Source: Dendrobium chrysotoxum
Lineage: Eukaryota > Streptophyta > Magnoliopsida > Asparagales > Orchidaceae
Reading direction: 5' to 3'
DNA length: 64,000 nucleotides
NCBI GenBank assembly: GCA_019925795.1
Contig: CM034315.1
Span: 31,502,446 to 31,566,445, forward strand
Shown: piece by piece, positions 37,153-44,077 of the stretch
How the letters are laid out: every line of letters begins with the position of its first letter
How positions within the stretch are numbered: position 1 is the first letter of the stretch
Notes under the pieces: model-generated
Seen by the model: the letters and a program-made list of their open reading frames with translations, nothing else
Databases searched by the model: none
Told to the model about the DNA's origin: nothing
Position numbers and translations under genes: made by a program

Positions 37153-37465
37153 CGAAAACTACCTACCTCCTCATTCTTTCTCTCTGTCCCTCTAATAGCT
37201 GACGATTATCATGTTCAACATTCCTAATGAGGTTTCCGATAAATTGACGACGTTGGATGGCATCAAGATTGGCAACATCCACCACTCGCATCCCTGCTTT
37301 CTCGTCATCCTTGTCGATCATAAACAGAGCTGAACGCAGCCGTTTTACGGTCGGCAACCGCTCGATTTCCGCCCACTGCATCTGTATCTCTTCATCTTCT
37401 TCATCGAGAGAAAGCGAGAAGCTCTCCTCCATCTTGGCTAAGTCATTTGCTTCTGCAGGACCCAT
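12442..37465 (-). CDS. Full-size PDR-type ABCG transporter, 24 exons, 1417 aa
   Basis: An ATP-driven plasma-membrane exporter of the plant/fungal PDR family; the substrate cannot be read from sequence. Exons, 5' to 3' on the minus strand: 37465-37167, 36579-36456, 36375-36293, 31908-31824, 30795-30636, 30517-30441, 30023-29970, 29832-29742, 29544-29243, 29142-28861, 28736-28423, 28294-28134, 28059-27956, 27863-27710, 27640-27515, 27372-27299, 27153-26821, 26487-26197, 24796-24713, 15904-15771, 15331-15104, 13947-13776, 13656-13402, 12708-12442. They sum to 4254 nt and phases agree at every junction. All introns are GT-AG except intron 11 (GC-AG). Order is NBD1-TMD1-NBD2-TMD2; PDR proteins usually run about 1420-1450 aa. 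From memory the sequence is closest to Arabidopsis ABCG30/PDR2. Start chosen at MGPAEAND, 50 nt below a TATA box. No stop or frameshift was seen, so I infer a functional gene despite transposons in introns 3 and 19. Intron edges were read by eye. Confidence 0.92.
16254..16387. mobile_element. Foldback MITE copy 1, in intron 19
   Basis: The left arm begins GGTTTTATTTGGGACAGC and the right arm is its imperfect inverted copy, ending in GTCATTCCAAATGAATTC. Arms are about 60 bp with almost no loop. The same design recurs at 37976-38083 and 38116-38250, and as a half copy near 39515-39556, so it is a dispersed family. No coding capacity. Superfamily not determined. Confidence 0.6.
17398..18760 (+). 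pseudogene. LINE ORF1, DUF4283 and zinc knuckle (broken)
   Basis: The probable start ATGGCGGCGGAG at 17398 is one frame off the body, and a TAA lies at 17552-17554. The long open part is 17561-18358. Residues in VVKVFGKN, FCSIELRRQWARFGGFHLTS, LDWILCSFQS and GGHIVGIDKWTPQF are typical of the DUF4283 RNA-binding-like domain. A TGA stands where relatives have CWDE (18356-18358). After a frameshift near 18438 the sequence continues to a CX2CX4HX4C knuckle, CFTCGKIGHKSDFC (18561-18602). The product would be the LINE nucleic-acid chaperone; here it is disrupted. Confidence 0.75.
18716..19400 (+). pseudogene. LINE ORF1 C-terminal region
   Basis: A hydrophilic, Glu/Asp/Ser-rich low-complexity stretch that ends in LKSLGPVEAIPRKQKGD. 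The LGP...PRKRK motif also closes ORF1 in the other LINE pieces of this window (34800-34880 and 53965-54010). It is read in a single frame that runs on into the endonuclease only because of an ORF2 frameshift, so the 446-residue open frame 18716-20056 is not one natural protein. Confidence 0.6.
19441..20140 (+). pseudogene. LINE ORF2 endonuclease domain (frameshifted)
   Basis: Likely ORF2 start ATG at 19441, giving MSSFMFWNCKGAKKREASLY. A frameshift near 19500 moves to IVRDNGVFFIGLLETK, GGILVLWNRG, SIVGGDFNCLL and RFTWCNN...IWERLDR. A second shift near 20040 leads to VALDHSPIVF. These are the Asn, Glu, Asp and His motifs of the AP-like endonuclease that nicks target DNA in L1-type elements. 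All catalytic motifs are recognisable, but the frame is broken twice. Confidence 0.75.
20508..22827 (+). pseudogene. LINE ORF2 reverse transcriptase, with internal duplication
   Basis: Block 20780-21131 contains ANNKSPGIDGMTASFLKFYW, LIVLIPKVKNP, QFRPISLCQTIYKIVA and AFIPGRS. It continues as MAVKIDMEQAYDNMGW and GFRQGCPLSLFLF. The catalytic YADD tyrosine codon is a TAG stop in the first copy (21503-21505) but intact in the second (22423-22434, YADDVLLF). The second copy is open over 22168-22827. Copy 2 also carries a 25-bp mini-duplication near 22108-22155, and copy 1 lacks about 14 bp near 21765. Confidence 0.8.
22831..23730 (+). pseudogene. LINE ORF2 post-RT region with zinc-binding segment
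   Basis: Open from 22831 to 23433: KNYVEHSFGIKGRNGLHYMA and WADLCKPKMLGGAGIHSI, the usual plant LINE sequence after the RT. Then 23449-23730 has KLKPKIHCFWWRLSKDALPI, followed by cysteine and histidine residues (CVRDCDEIESISHISMHC) typical of the zf-RVT segment. Separated by a stop at 23431-23433. Confidence 0.7.
23942..24454 (+). pseudogene. LINE ORF2 C-terminal RNase H-like domain
   Basis: IKINVDAPLLSSNLGGIGGV and IRDDKGRFLFAFGK match the start of plant LINE RNase H (first Asp in NVDA). VVVEGDNVNIIKLI gives the later Asp region and FHFVPRSCNKVVDW the last helix. A stop interrupts at 24149-24151. The last codons overlap a perfect 44-nt inverted repeat (24396-24439). Confidence 0.7.
24396..24439 (+). 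repeat. Perfect 20-bp-arm hairpin at the LINE 3' end
   Basis: ACATTCCTTCTTTAACAAAG, then TGTG, then its exact reverse complement. It lies 59 nt upstream of the poly(A) tail, across the end of ORF2. The homologous end of the LINE at 51960-52000 lacks it. Confidence 0.85.
24713..27372 (-). CDS. PDR transporter exons 16-19: second nucleotide-binding domain
   Basis: Residues 806-1066. Exon 16 is GRMVIPFQPFTMTFQEIQYF. Exon 17 has Walker A GVSGAGKTT (about 862-870) and the PDR Q-loop hallmark SGYCEQNDIHSPQITVEES. Exon 18 has the signature-like LSIEQRKRLTIAVELVANP (about 969-987), Walker B IIFLDEP, then SSLDARAAAIVM and the H-loop CTIHQPS. Exon 19 is LLLMKRGGQIIFNGPLGENS. The D-loop reads SSLD (about 997-1000), where PDR proteins I recall have SGLD or TGLD; this is the only odd key position I saw. 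Intron 18 (24797-26196, 1400 nt) is AT-rich with nothing recognisable; intron 17 (333 nt) likewise. Confidence 0.9.
27515..29142 (-). CDS. PDR transporter exons 10-15: first transmembrane domain and linker
   Basis: Residues 426-805. Exon 10 begins VISEKDQAQYW, runs through the soluble DKPYSYVSADSFSEKF segment and ends at the first membrane approach LLLKRNSFVYLFKTIQ. Exons 11-14 hold the hydrophobic spans, including ITIVAIITMTAF, PPWAYTIPAAILKIPFSIVE and GSLSLLFSFMFSGFVLP, then RWAFWFSPATYAEIGLTINE and a last span around SIGALFMFAILLNIG. Exon 15 is the polar linker PGSSKAAISTQKLSQEGEK, rich in Lys, Glu and Ser. Intron 11 has a GC donor (AAAAG|GCAAGT, 28422). Lengths and hydrophobic pattern fit a complete six-span PDR membrane domain. 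Confidence 0.88.
29243..31908 (-). CDS. PDR transporter exons 4-9: first nucleotide-binding domain
   Basis: Residues 169-425. Exon 4 carries Walker A GPPGCGKTT (about 175-183). Exon 5 carries VSGEITYND and the Q-loop region AAYVSQHDQHIPEMTVRETL. Exon 8 carries the ABC signature ISGGQKRRLTT (about 314-324). Exon 9 carries Walker B VFFMDEISNGLDSSTT (about 334-349) and the LLQPTPETF switch region, where Gln replaces His as is usual in this family. It ends in the PDR motif GIADFLQEV. All motifs needed for nucleotide binding are present. Intron 4 (30796-31823) holds only two small direct duplications; intron 6 (30024-30440) shows nothing recognisable. Confidence 0.9.
31125..31370. repeat. Small direct duplications in intron 4
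   Basis: A 31-bp segment starting TTCTCCATGATGCTAG occurs at 31125 and again at 31302. GTTGAAAGGAAGCTTTCT occurs at 31287 and 31353. These are local duplications with no coding meaning seen. Confidence 0.5.
32774..32786. repeat. Left target-site duplication of the ORF1-only LINE
   Basis: TCCAAACCTTTAA, identical to 35163-35175 on the far side of the element's A-tail. Thirteen bases is a normal length for L1-type insertions. Confidence 0.85.
32810..32838 (+). repeat. Hairpin in the leader of the ORF1-only LINE
   Basis: CTAGAGCTT and AAGCTCTAG are exact 9-bp inverted arms separated by 11 nt, ending one base before the ATG at 32840. Confidence 0.5.
32840..34921 (+). pseudogene. ORF1-like gene of the intron-3 LINE (two main breaks)
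   Basis: ATG at 32840, just after a hairpin leader, gives MARGGGLRSPPQNGGRGGGR. One in-frame TAG (33326-33328) interrupts a frame that otherwise runs to 33988; the stretch is Ser/Glu/Asp-rich. A frameshift near 33950 leads to a DUF4283-like part (33951-34487): LWIIAGNIVGLDKWSPTSSP, PIWIRLPQLPLMYW and YARICVRIDRS. A CX2CX4HX4C knuckle follows, CFDCGFIGHANRAC (34434-34475). The C-terminal tail (34488-34921) ends with LGPLSALATSPRKRKK. Few lesions suggest a younger insertion than the intron-19 LINE. Confidence 0.75.
35163..35175. repeat. Right target-site duplication of the ORF1-only LINE
   Basis: TCCAAACCTTTAA directly after the poly(A) run, identical to 32774-32786. It fixes the element's 3' end. 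Confidence 0.85.
35312..35955. mobile_element. Long-inverted-repeat foldback element in intron 3
   Basis: The left arm (about 35312-35419) and right arm (about 35851-35955) are inverted copies. Matching landmarks are TTTAAACTAAGTATCATTAA on the left against TTTAAACTAAATATCATTAA on the minus strand at right, then AAATTTAAAAATA and the CATAGTC...ACTTG segment. The spacer is AT-rich, non-coding, and contains a second direct copy of the CGGGCGACTTGTT motif (about 35798). The arms are far longer than a normal MITE TIR. Possible MITE or foldback; no TSD established. Confidence 0.65.
36293..37465 (-). CDS. PDR transporter exons 1-3: N-terminal region
   Basis: Residues 1-168. Exon 1 starts MGPAEANDLAKMEESF, has an acidic DEEDEE stretch, then the PDR-typical block MQWAEIERLPTVKRLRSALF and VVDVANLDAIQRRQFIGNLI. 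Exon 2 gives RVGVELPTIEVRYRNLSVEA and VPTLWRAIKGFLK. Exon 3 gives VSILKDVSGVIKPSR, the lead-in to Walker A. Donors are AG|GTAGGT (37166), AAG|GTATT (36455) and AAG|GTAACT (36292). Intron 1 is 587 nt, carries a (GA)n run at 37125-37146 and shows nothing else. The conserved blocks make the family assignment firm; this segment is cytosolic. Confidence 0.9.
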
Positions 37466-37512
37466 TTGGCTAAATGTCTAATGCTATAACGCTGAAATGC
37501 ATATGGTTTGAC

Positions 37513-37519
37513 TTATATA
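37513..37519 (-). promoter_or_regulatory. Putative TATA box of the PDR gene
   Basis: The minus strand reads CTATATAAGT, flanked upstream by a locally GC-rich GCGCGC stretch. It is the best TATA match near the start codon, about 48-54 nt upstream of the ATG at 37465. That would put the transcription start near 37485 with a very short leader. Inference from motif and position only. Confidence 0.45.
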
Positions 37520-37975
37520 GGCGCGCTGGGGAGCGCGTGCAATACTGTCTTTTGTCTTCTTTTGTTGCGGTTACCGGTAAGTTGGTCATTTTTTCCTGAA
37601 TTGGCACAGTAAGAGCCGACTAATGTTTTTCGGTTTATATGTACTTTTTTTTATTTTAAATCGCCCACTTACTGATCAAATTTTAATTATTGATGATTTT
37701 AAAATTATTGATTTTTTTTAATTCGTTAAATATTAATTTTAATTAATTTTTATGAAATATATTTATTTAGATATTCACCTTTATTAAAATTTTGCTCTGT
37801 CAGGTTGATCTAAAATAAGTATAATACCGAACTTTGAGAAATTTTATTTTACATTTTAATTAAATGATAAAATTATGATATTGTACAAGATTTGTTTTAA
37901 ATACGGAACTTTAATTATTTAGGCTTTAATTAGTATAATACTGAACTTTAATGATATATTTTCAAAATATTATTC

Positions 37976-38083
37976 AGGTTTTATTTGGGATGATTTTTTT
38001 ACTGTTTCTTAGAAAAATTAAAATTTTTGTACTAAAAAGTTGTTTTAAAAAGCAGTAAGAAAGCCGTTCCAAAACAAAACCTC
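37976..38083. mobile_element. Foldback MITE copy 2, about 0.5 kb upstream of the PDR gene
   Basis: GGTTTTATTTGGGATGATT on the left and its inverted counterpart AAGCCGTTCCAAAACAAAAC on the right, with nearly contiguous arms. Same family as 16254-16387. Confidence 0.6.
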
Positions 38084-38115
38084 AATGTCATCATCGATCT
38101 TAAACTTTAATTATT

Positions 38116-38250
38116 TAGGCTTAGTTTTAAATAGCTTTTTAACTCCTTACTAAAGCAATATTTAAGTATAAATTTTTCTTAAGCTATTAATTATTGCACT
38201 TAAAAATTATTTTACGAAGCAATAAGGAAGTTGCCCTTAACAAAGCCTTA
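38116..38250. mobile_element. Foldback MITE copy 3
   Basis: TAGGCTTAGTTTTAAATAGC at left and GTTGCCCTTAACAAAGCCTTA-type inverted end at right. More diverged than copy 2, 33 bp away. A half copy (AAGAAACAGTAAGAAAGTCG...) lies at 39515-39556. Confidence 0.5.
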
Positions 38251-38272
38251 ATCTAAGAAGAAATTATTATGT

Positions 38273-38418
38273 GTGGTCATCAAATCATTCGGAGATCAGT
38301 CAAGACGCGCAACGTCACTGGATACATAACGCTACATAGTGACGGCACATAGAATGTTGATGACGTTGCGCTATCTGATTGACCCCTGAAAGACATCTGA
38401 TAACTTCACTTAATTATT
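38273..38418. mobile_element. Second type of foldback MITE upstream of the PDR gene
   Basis: GCGCAACGTCA (38308 on) and TGACGTTGCGC (about 38361 on) are exact 11-bp inverted arms. Similarity extends outward imperfectly (ATCAGTCAAGAC against GTCAATCAGATA) to about 38273 and 38418. No coding capacity. Confidence 0.5.
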
Positions 38419-38702
38419 TATCTAATCTAAGGCTCGGTGGCCTGTTATTAGACTTGGTTCAACGATTTATAATATTTTGAATGCAACATGTAGAGTACTC
38501 GTTCCCCGTCCACTAAACTATGACGATTTAATAATAAGAATATGAGATATAAAATTGATTTATTCACAATCTCTAAAGTTGATTGAATGTCTTATTGGTA
38601 GTGGAATCGGTTGGCTGCCCAATTGGCAGCGTGAGAGAGAGATGGTAAATGAAACGACGGGAGAATGAGTCAAAAATATTTTATTGAATTATTTTAAAAT
38701 TC

Positions 38703-38738
<36 letters not shown>

Positions 38739-39807
38739 GGATCAATTACTGATCAAATTTTATTTCATGGTGATCTTAAAATTAAGGAATTATTTTAAAA
38801 TTCGTTAAATATTAATTTTAATTAATACTTTTTTAAATATATATTTTTTAAAAAATTTATTTTTTATTAAAATTTTACTAGGATTGATATGAATCGAGAA
38901 AATTCATATGATCTGCATGAAAGTCAAGGTAATCTTTAAATTGAATTTTTTAAATTAAATCATGATTATTTATAAGAAAATAAGACTTTTGCATCACTTA
39001 ATATAAGCTATGTTGACAGCTTTAATCGCCACAAAAATGTCTGCAGCTATTTTAAAACCATTGCAAGGCTACTTTAATTGTTGTTCACAACAAAGGTCTT
39101 CTATAGTGATTTTCAAACTGCTAGGAATGGCCATTTGTTGAGCTAATTTTTGCAGCGATTTTAATCACTACAAATCTGCTCAAATGATTTTAATTGCCAA
39201 AATAATTTTTATGCAACCTCTCAAGATTTTAGAGTATCAACATTAAGAAAACTCAGGGAAAAAAAACTTGGTGCGGAAAAGGAAACACATTTGCCTTTTT
39301 ACTGTTTGAGAATGTTTTATTCATTAGAGCTGTAAATATGATTTGTTGTCCATGATTAGGTATATAAAATCAACAAAATAAGTCAAAGTGTGATGAAATC
39401 ATTCAATTAGTATAGCTTTTGATTTTACGAATGGTCATGCAAATAGAATTAAGAAGAATCGTTAGCAATAGTTAATGACGTCTCAGTTGCAAGGTTTATT
39501 AGTATCATTTTTTATTTTTAAGAAACAGTAAGAAAGTCGTATCAAACAAAATCTTATTTGGCTTAAACTCCATATCACCAGCACTGCAATCCAACGAAAT
39601 ATCAGATATAAAAACAATGTAGGGTGATTGGGATTATCACTAGAAATATAAGATACCAATTGCTCTTGCAATGTTTAAACTTCCATTTACTCGTCCAGTA
39701 CAGAATATATTCGCAAAGAAGGTTAGCAACCATTTTGTTGACAGAGTTACAAGAAAATACCAATTTGAAGTCAAAAATATTATTAGCATGAGATGCCTCA
39801 AGAGCGA
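38419..39807. other. AT-rich DNA with a TA microsatellite and CACTA-like subterminal words
   Basis: A (TA)n run at 38707-38733. 39000-39200 has GCAGC/GCTGC and TTTTAA(T)CG-type words resembling the subterminal repeats of the CACTA element to the right, possibly from a lost relative. No ORF. Confidence 0.35.
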
Positions 39808-41414
39808 CACTACTAAAAAATGACATTTTTCGCAGCATTCAGTAGCAACATTTTTAAAACCGCTGCAAAAATAATTTATAGAAGTGCTTTAAAATGCTAC
39901 TTGTATTATTATTCATGCCCCTCCAAGCGGATGGAATCGCGCTATTTCTAATACCTGATCATGCCTTGTATCCCACGACTGCCTCCTCCCCATAACGCCA
40001 AGCTCGCACTCAGGAACTTCTCTTGCCAACCTCTCTTCTTCATTCTGCCAACCTCTCTTCTCCCGCCGCTATAATGTCGCTACAGTCACGACTCACCATA
40101 AAGTCCGACCTGCTCCCATGCCTTAGCTTGCATGAATAGCAACTTCGATCAAGCACACTCGAGAGACACCTGACTGTAGCTACCCTCTTACTGTAGTCCT
40201 CTCACCCAACAGAGGAGGTATTAAGGTTTATTGAAGGTATTATGCGTCCTCTCCGTGCCTAGTTCCCGCAAGACCTCTTCTCTCATGCCCTAGCTCGTGC
40301 GAACAATGGCTTCCCCCATACCAGATTCTTGGCATCGATCCTGCTTCTTGCTCCCCCGCCTGACTCAAATCCGCCTGCCGTGTCCGAATACACAGTAAAA
40401 CATCTTTCTTTATCAAACCCTACTTTTGAAGATTAATTCCTATTTTTTTACTGATTAGTATATATGATTTTGCTTTTAGTTTACCTTTTTAATGGGAAGT
40501 TAATTTGAAAAAGAAAATCATAGCATTGAATTTGCTTTTGTTAGATAGCGCACTTACACTTTTTCATACCTTGGAAAATAAGGACTTAAGGAAGGTGGAA
40601 ATTGGGGAAGATAAAGGCTAAGAAACAATAAAAAAGTCAACCAAAATGAAACTTAAGTGAGGTTTCAGCTTTCAAAGGCTCACTGTTTGAGCTGGTTCGT
40701 AGAGTCTACGATGTTATAAATTGTCATGTTAATTAAAGTTGCTTCATCTAATAAACATAGAAAAGTGGGTGTAGATTGAACTTTAACCTTTCTGCTAGTG
40801 GGAGTGCTTAGAACTTCATATTGTTTTCAGCTTATTTATTTATTTTTTCCTTGTGTATTATTGGAAATTGTGGTTGGAATTAGGTTAGAAGCAGTTAAGA
40901 GTTGATTATAAATACTTTCGATGTCTATATCTTTGACCGTATTAAGGTTGATTGCAAGTATTTTGCATCCTCTATAAATTGAAATAAGCTCTTTCAATGT
41001 CACTATAACTACTTTTTCTATGCATATTTGAAAAGTGGTTAGGAAGCTTAATTTAGAACCTTAGAGTTATACAATTTACGTATTTATTCCATTTAAGAGA
41101 AGAGTAATTGGTGTTTGTATTCAGGTACAAAGCTTCTAGTTTGAACTAATTAATGAAAGAAATGAGGAAATACAAAAATAAATGAGGTTCATTACCTGCT
41201 ATGACTTTACTTCCATGGCCTTAATTACAAGTTGAAACATGTGAAGAGTTGAGCTTATGTAATTAAGTTTTGCATGAATTTGAGCAGATACATTTAGATT
41301 TTTTTTTTTTTTGTATTAAGTTTAAGTAAGTGAAGATGTAGGTGGTAGGTTATGTAGAAGTGGGGCATGCTTATTTAATTAAGTTATGATTGTGATCGCT
41401 AAAGGAAAATAACT

Positions 41415-42415
41415 CATTACCAGTGAAATTTTTCGACGAGTTTCCGGCGGATAATTTTCTGGCTAATTTTTGGCAGCTTTCCGATAGAATAGGATGAAAT
41501 ATTTTTGACTAATTTTCTTGTGGCTTTTCTGGAGGATTTGTTTCGGGCAGATTTTCCGGCTGCTTTTCTGGTGGCTTTGTTTCTGACGGATTTTAAATAA
41601 TTTAACTAAAATGATCAAAAACTAACTATTTAAATAATTTAACAAAAATGATTAAAAATGATATTAACTAATTTAAAATAACTATTTTCCTAATTTAACT
41701 AAAAATATTACAAATTTAATATTATTATTTAAATTTTATTTATTTTAAAATTTTATTTTAATTAATTAGTAATTTTAATAATTTATTTTAATCAATTATT
41801 AATTTAATGATTTATTTTAATTAATTATTAATTTAATAAATTTTTAATAAATTAGTAATTTTAATATTTTATTTTAATTAATTATTAATTTAATAATCTT
41901 ATTTAATTTATTATTAATTTATTTTATTAATTTTAATAATTTTGTATAATTCAAGTTTAAATATAAAAAAGTAACAATTTAAACATATTTTTCTCTACAG
42001 CGGAGTTGTTGGGTATTTGAAAACTTCCTGATAGACCAGAGTTCGAATCTCACATCGTGCATCATGCGTGCAGGTAGTTGGACGGCTCAGGCATGGCTGA
42101 AGGTCGAGTAGGGCGGGCTTACTGGCAACGGGGTGGGTAAGGCAGCTATGCGGGTGGGCAGCTGGGAGGGTCCGGCAGAGCAGGCTGGCGGGTTGGGTGG
42201 GGCGGTCAGCTGACATTTTTTTTTAATTTTTTTTGACATTTTCAAAAAAAATTTTCAACGTATTATTCAGCTGGAAAACTTTTCTGGCGGCTTTTTTTTT
42301 CGAAAATATTTTCCTACGCAGTTTATACCAACAAAAAATATTCCGCCAAAAATCTGCCATAAACTTCGTAATCCATCAAAAAATTTGGCAAGTAATTAGC
42401 GACTTTCCTGTAGTG
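41415..42415. mobile_element. Nested CACTA-like non-autonomous element
   Basis: The left end CATTACCAGTGAAATTTTTC and right end (minus strand) CACTACAGGAAAGTCGC are similar. Both flanks have (T)TTCTGGC/GGCGG(A/C)TTTT words typical of subterminal arrays. A G-rich segment at 42010-42220 and an extremely AT-rich segment at 41590-41960 lie inside. Flanking triplets ACT and GAT do not match. Confidence 0.45.
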
Positions 42416-42552
42416 GATTAAGTTTTTATAGAAGTGATGCTTACGATCGAGTTTTTTATCTTCTCACATTAGTAGTGGAACATGTGGTTTATTATGATGG
42501 GGAGTTGAGAATTTTTGTAGGTATTACTTGTCATGACCCTTCCTGAACTCAT

Positions 42553-42731
42553 CATCCATCTATCTACTTTCCTAAAAATCACTACAGTTGATATCTATTT
42601 GGGATATTGAACTTCTTAAATGAACCCATCCCTAAGGAGTTTATTGACTTCCTCCTTGATTGTATTATCTATTTCTTCTACAAATTTTCTTTCCTTTTAC
42701 TTAATAATTTGACTATTAGTTACACCCTAAA
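42553..42731 (-). pseudogene. Ty3/Gypsy reverse transcriptase fossil
   Basis: Minus-strand translation: KERKFVEEIDNTIKEEVNKL then LRDGFI-stop-EVQYPK-stop-ISTVVIFRKVDRW. This aligns with the conserved start of Gypsy RT (RNKAIKEEVEKLLKAGFIRE, VQYPEWLANVVLVKKANGKW). Three stops in 60 codons. Confidence 0.6.
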
Positions 42732-43081
42732 TGCCTGCCCCCCACATTTTTAATGGAACGTAAGAAAAATATCTAAAATTTAACATAATAATGATATAAC
42801 TTTAATTTGAAAATTATTGTCATAGAGAGAGTTGAGATATAATTATCAACTCTACTACAAGAAATATATATATCATAAAATGACAAATGTTATTAGATTT
42901 GTGTTTTTGAATTGTCACATTATTCATGCCATTGATGCTATTGATGTCTAGTAAGCATTCATTCATTTTTAAAGCCTCAACTCTTTTAGTATTTCATAAT
43001 TATGCAAGTAAATTAAATGATGAGTGATCTAAATAAATCTTAATTATTAGCAGTGACTTGGGAGTTTATTTTTCACTTAAT

Positions 43082-43201
43082 ATGGATAAGCGTTGGATTA
43101 CAAAAGCCAAGTGGAGTCATGATTATGTAAATGATGTAAATAGTTTTCTAGAGTTTGCAAGTCGAAGAATTTATCAGGGAAAATTTTATATGTCATCTTG
43201 A
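43082..43201 (+). pseudogene. CACTA transposase-associated domain remnant
   Basis: ATG at 43082 gives MDKRWITKAKWSHDYVNDVN then SFLEFASRRIYQGKFYMSS-stop, 39 codons. It matches the N-terminal transposase-associated domain of plant En/Spm TNP2-type proteins, which begin MD(R/K)(S/R)WM... and have ...Y..GV..F(I/L)EFA. The downstream transposase is absent. Confidence 0.65.
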
Positions 43202-43734
43202 AAATTAGAGCTGAAGGTAGTGTAGTCTTCAATGATAGTCTATTTGATTTTTGCTAGTATATATCTGAATGCCTTGTCTGATAGTGAAGCGAGAATTGAA
43301 GTGGGGGCTCACTTCATCTAACTCCTGAAATTCCATTCAAGGTACAAACGTCGATCTGAGACATTTTTGGCATGGCATATGATGCGTGCATATGCGTGGA
43401 AGAGATAGCGAGATGGATATGGGCACTTATTTCAAATTTAGCCATGCCACTTCTAGAGCTTCATTGATAAACAAGCATCAGTTTTTTTTTATTGGTAAAA
43501 TGATGAATATATATATAGAGACGAGAGAGATATGAAAGTGTGTTTGATGGTAACATTCATTCATTTGCTTTACAGATTTTTTTCTTATATTTGTCTATAT
43601 TAATTCCTGATCTCTATGTAATTTAATTAGAAATATTTGCAGGTGCTTGAATATTTCATTTACAAATATTTCGGGCTCAAAATGTTCTTATAAGGAAATA
43701 TACTTTTATTTTTTAATTTTTTTTGAATAATTTA

Positions 43735-43965
43735 GCGGTGGTTTACACCGCTGCAAAACTGTATATATAGAAGTGGTTTTCACTGCTTCAAATCTGGAAT
43801 ATTAGCAACGGTTTAAATTGCCTTTAATATAGAACTTTAGCGGTGGTTTAAACCGTTGCTAATCTGGAACAATAGTGGCGGTTTAAACCGCCGCTAATTC
43901 ATACGCTTCAACAATTTTCCCCAGTGGTTGCAAAATCACCGCGAAAAAGCTTTGTAGCGGACATC
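43735..43965. repeat. CACTA subterminal palindromic repeats
   Basis: At least four copies of AGCGGTGGTTTAAACC-like words, some followed by their inverse (AACCGCCGCTAA), within 230 bp of the right end. Such motifs are the usual transposase-binding sites of CACTA elements. Confidence 0.6.
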
Positions 43966-44077
43966 AACTACGGCAGTCTTGTAGCGATTCTAGAACTGCT
44001 GCAATAATTTTTATTGCATTGAAAACCTCCGCTAAAGCTAATTTTAAGCGCTGCCAAAGCCTTTTTTTCCTGTAGTC

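Larger units (their letters stand above)
39808..44077. mobile_element. Degraded CACTA (En/Spm-like) transposon
   Basis: The left end is CACTACTAAAAAATGAC at 39808. The right end on the minus strand reads GACTACAGGAAAAAAAGGC (44077-44059); its first base is changed. Both ends carry a shared subterminal segment, ACCGCTGCAAAA...ATAGAAGTG (39858 on and 43747 on), and the right end has AGCGGTGGTTTAAACC repeats. A remnant transposase-associated domain lies at 43082-43201. The 3-bp flanks (CGA and GGC) do not match, so the ends or TSD are mutated. It contains a nested element and a Gypsy fossil. Confidence 0.6.

Noticed and set aside
42000..42070. tRNA or SINE (AGTTCGAATCTC looks like a B box)
   Set aside because: No matching A box, no cloverleaf arms, and it lies in the interior of a CACTA-like element.
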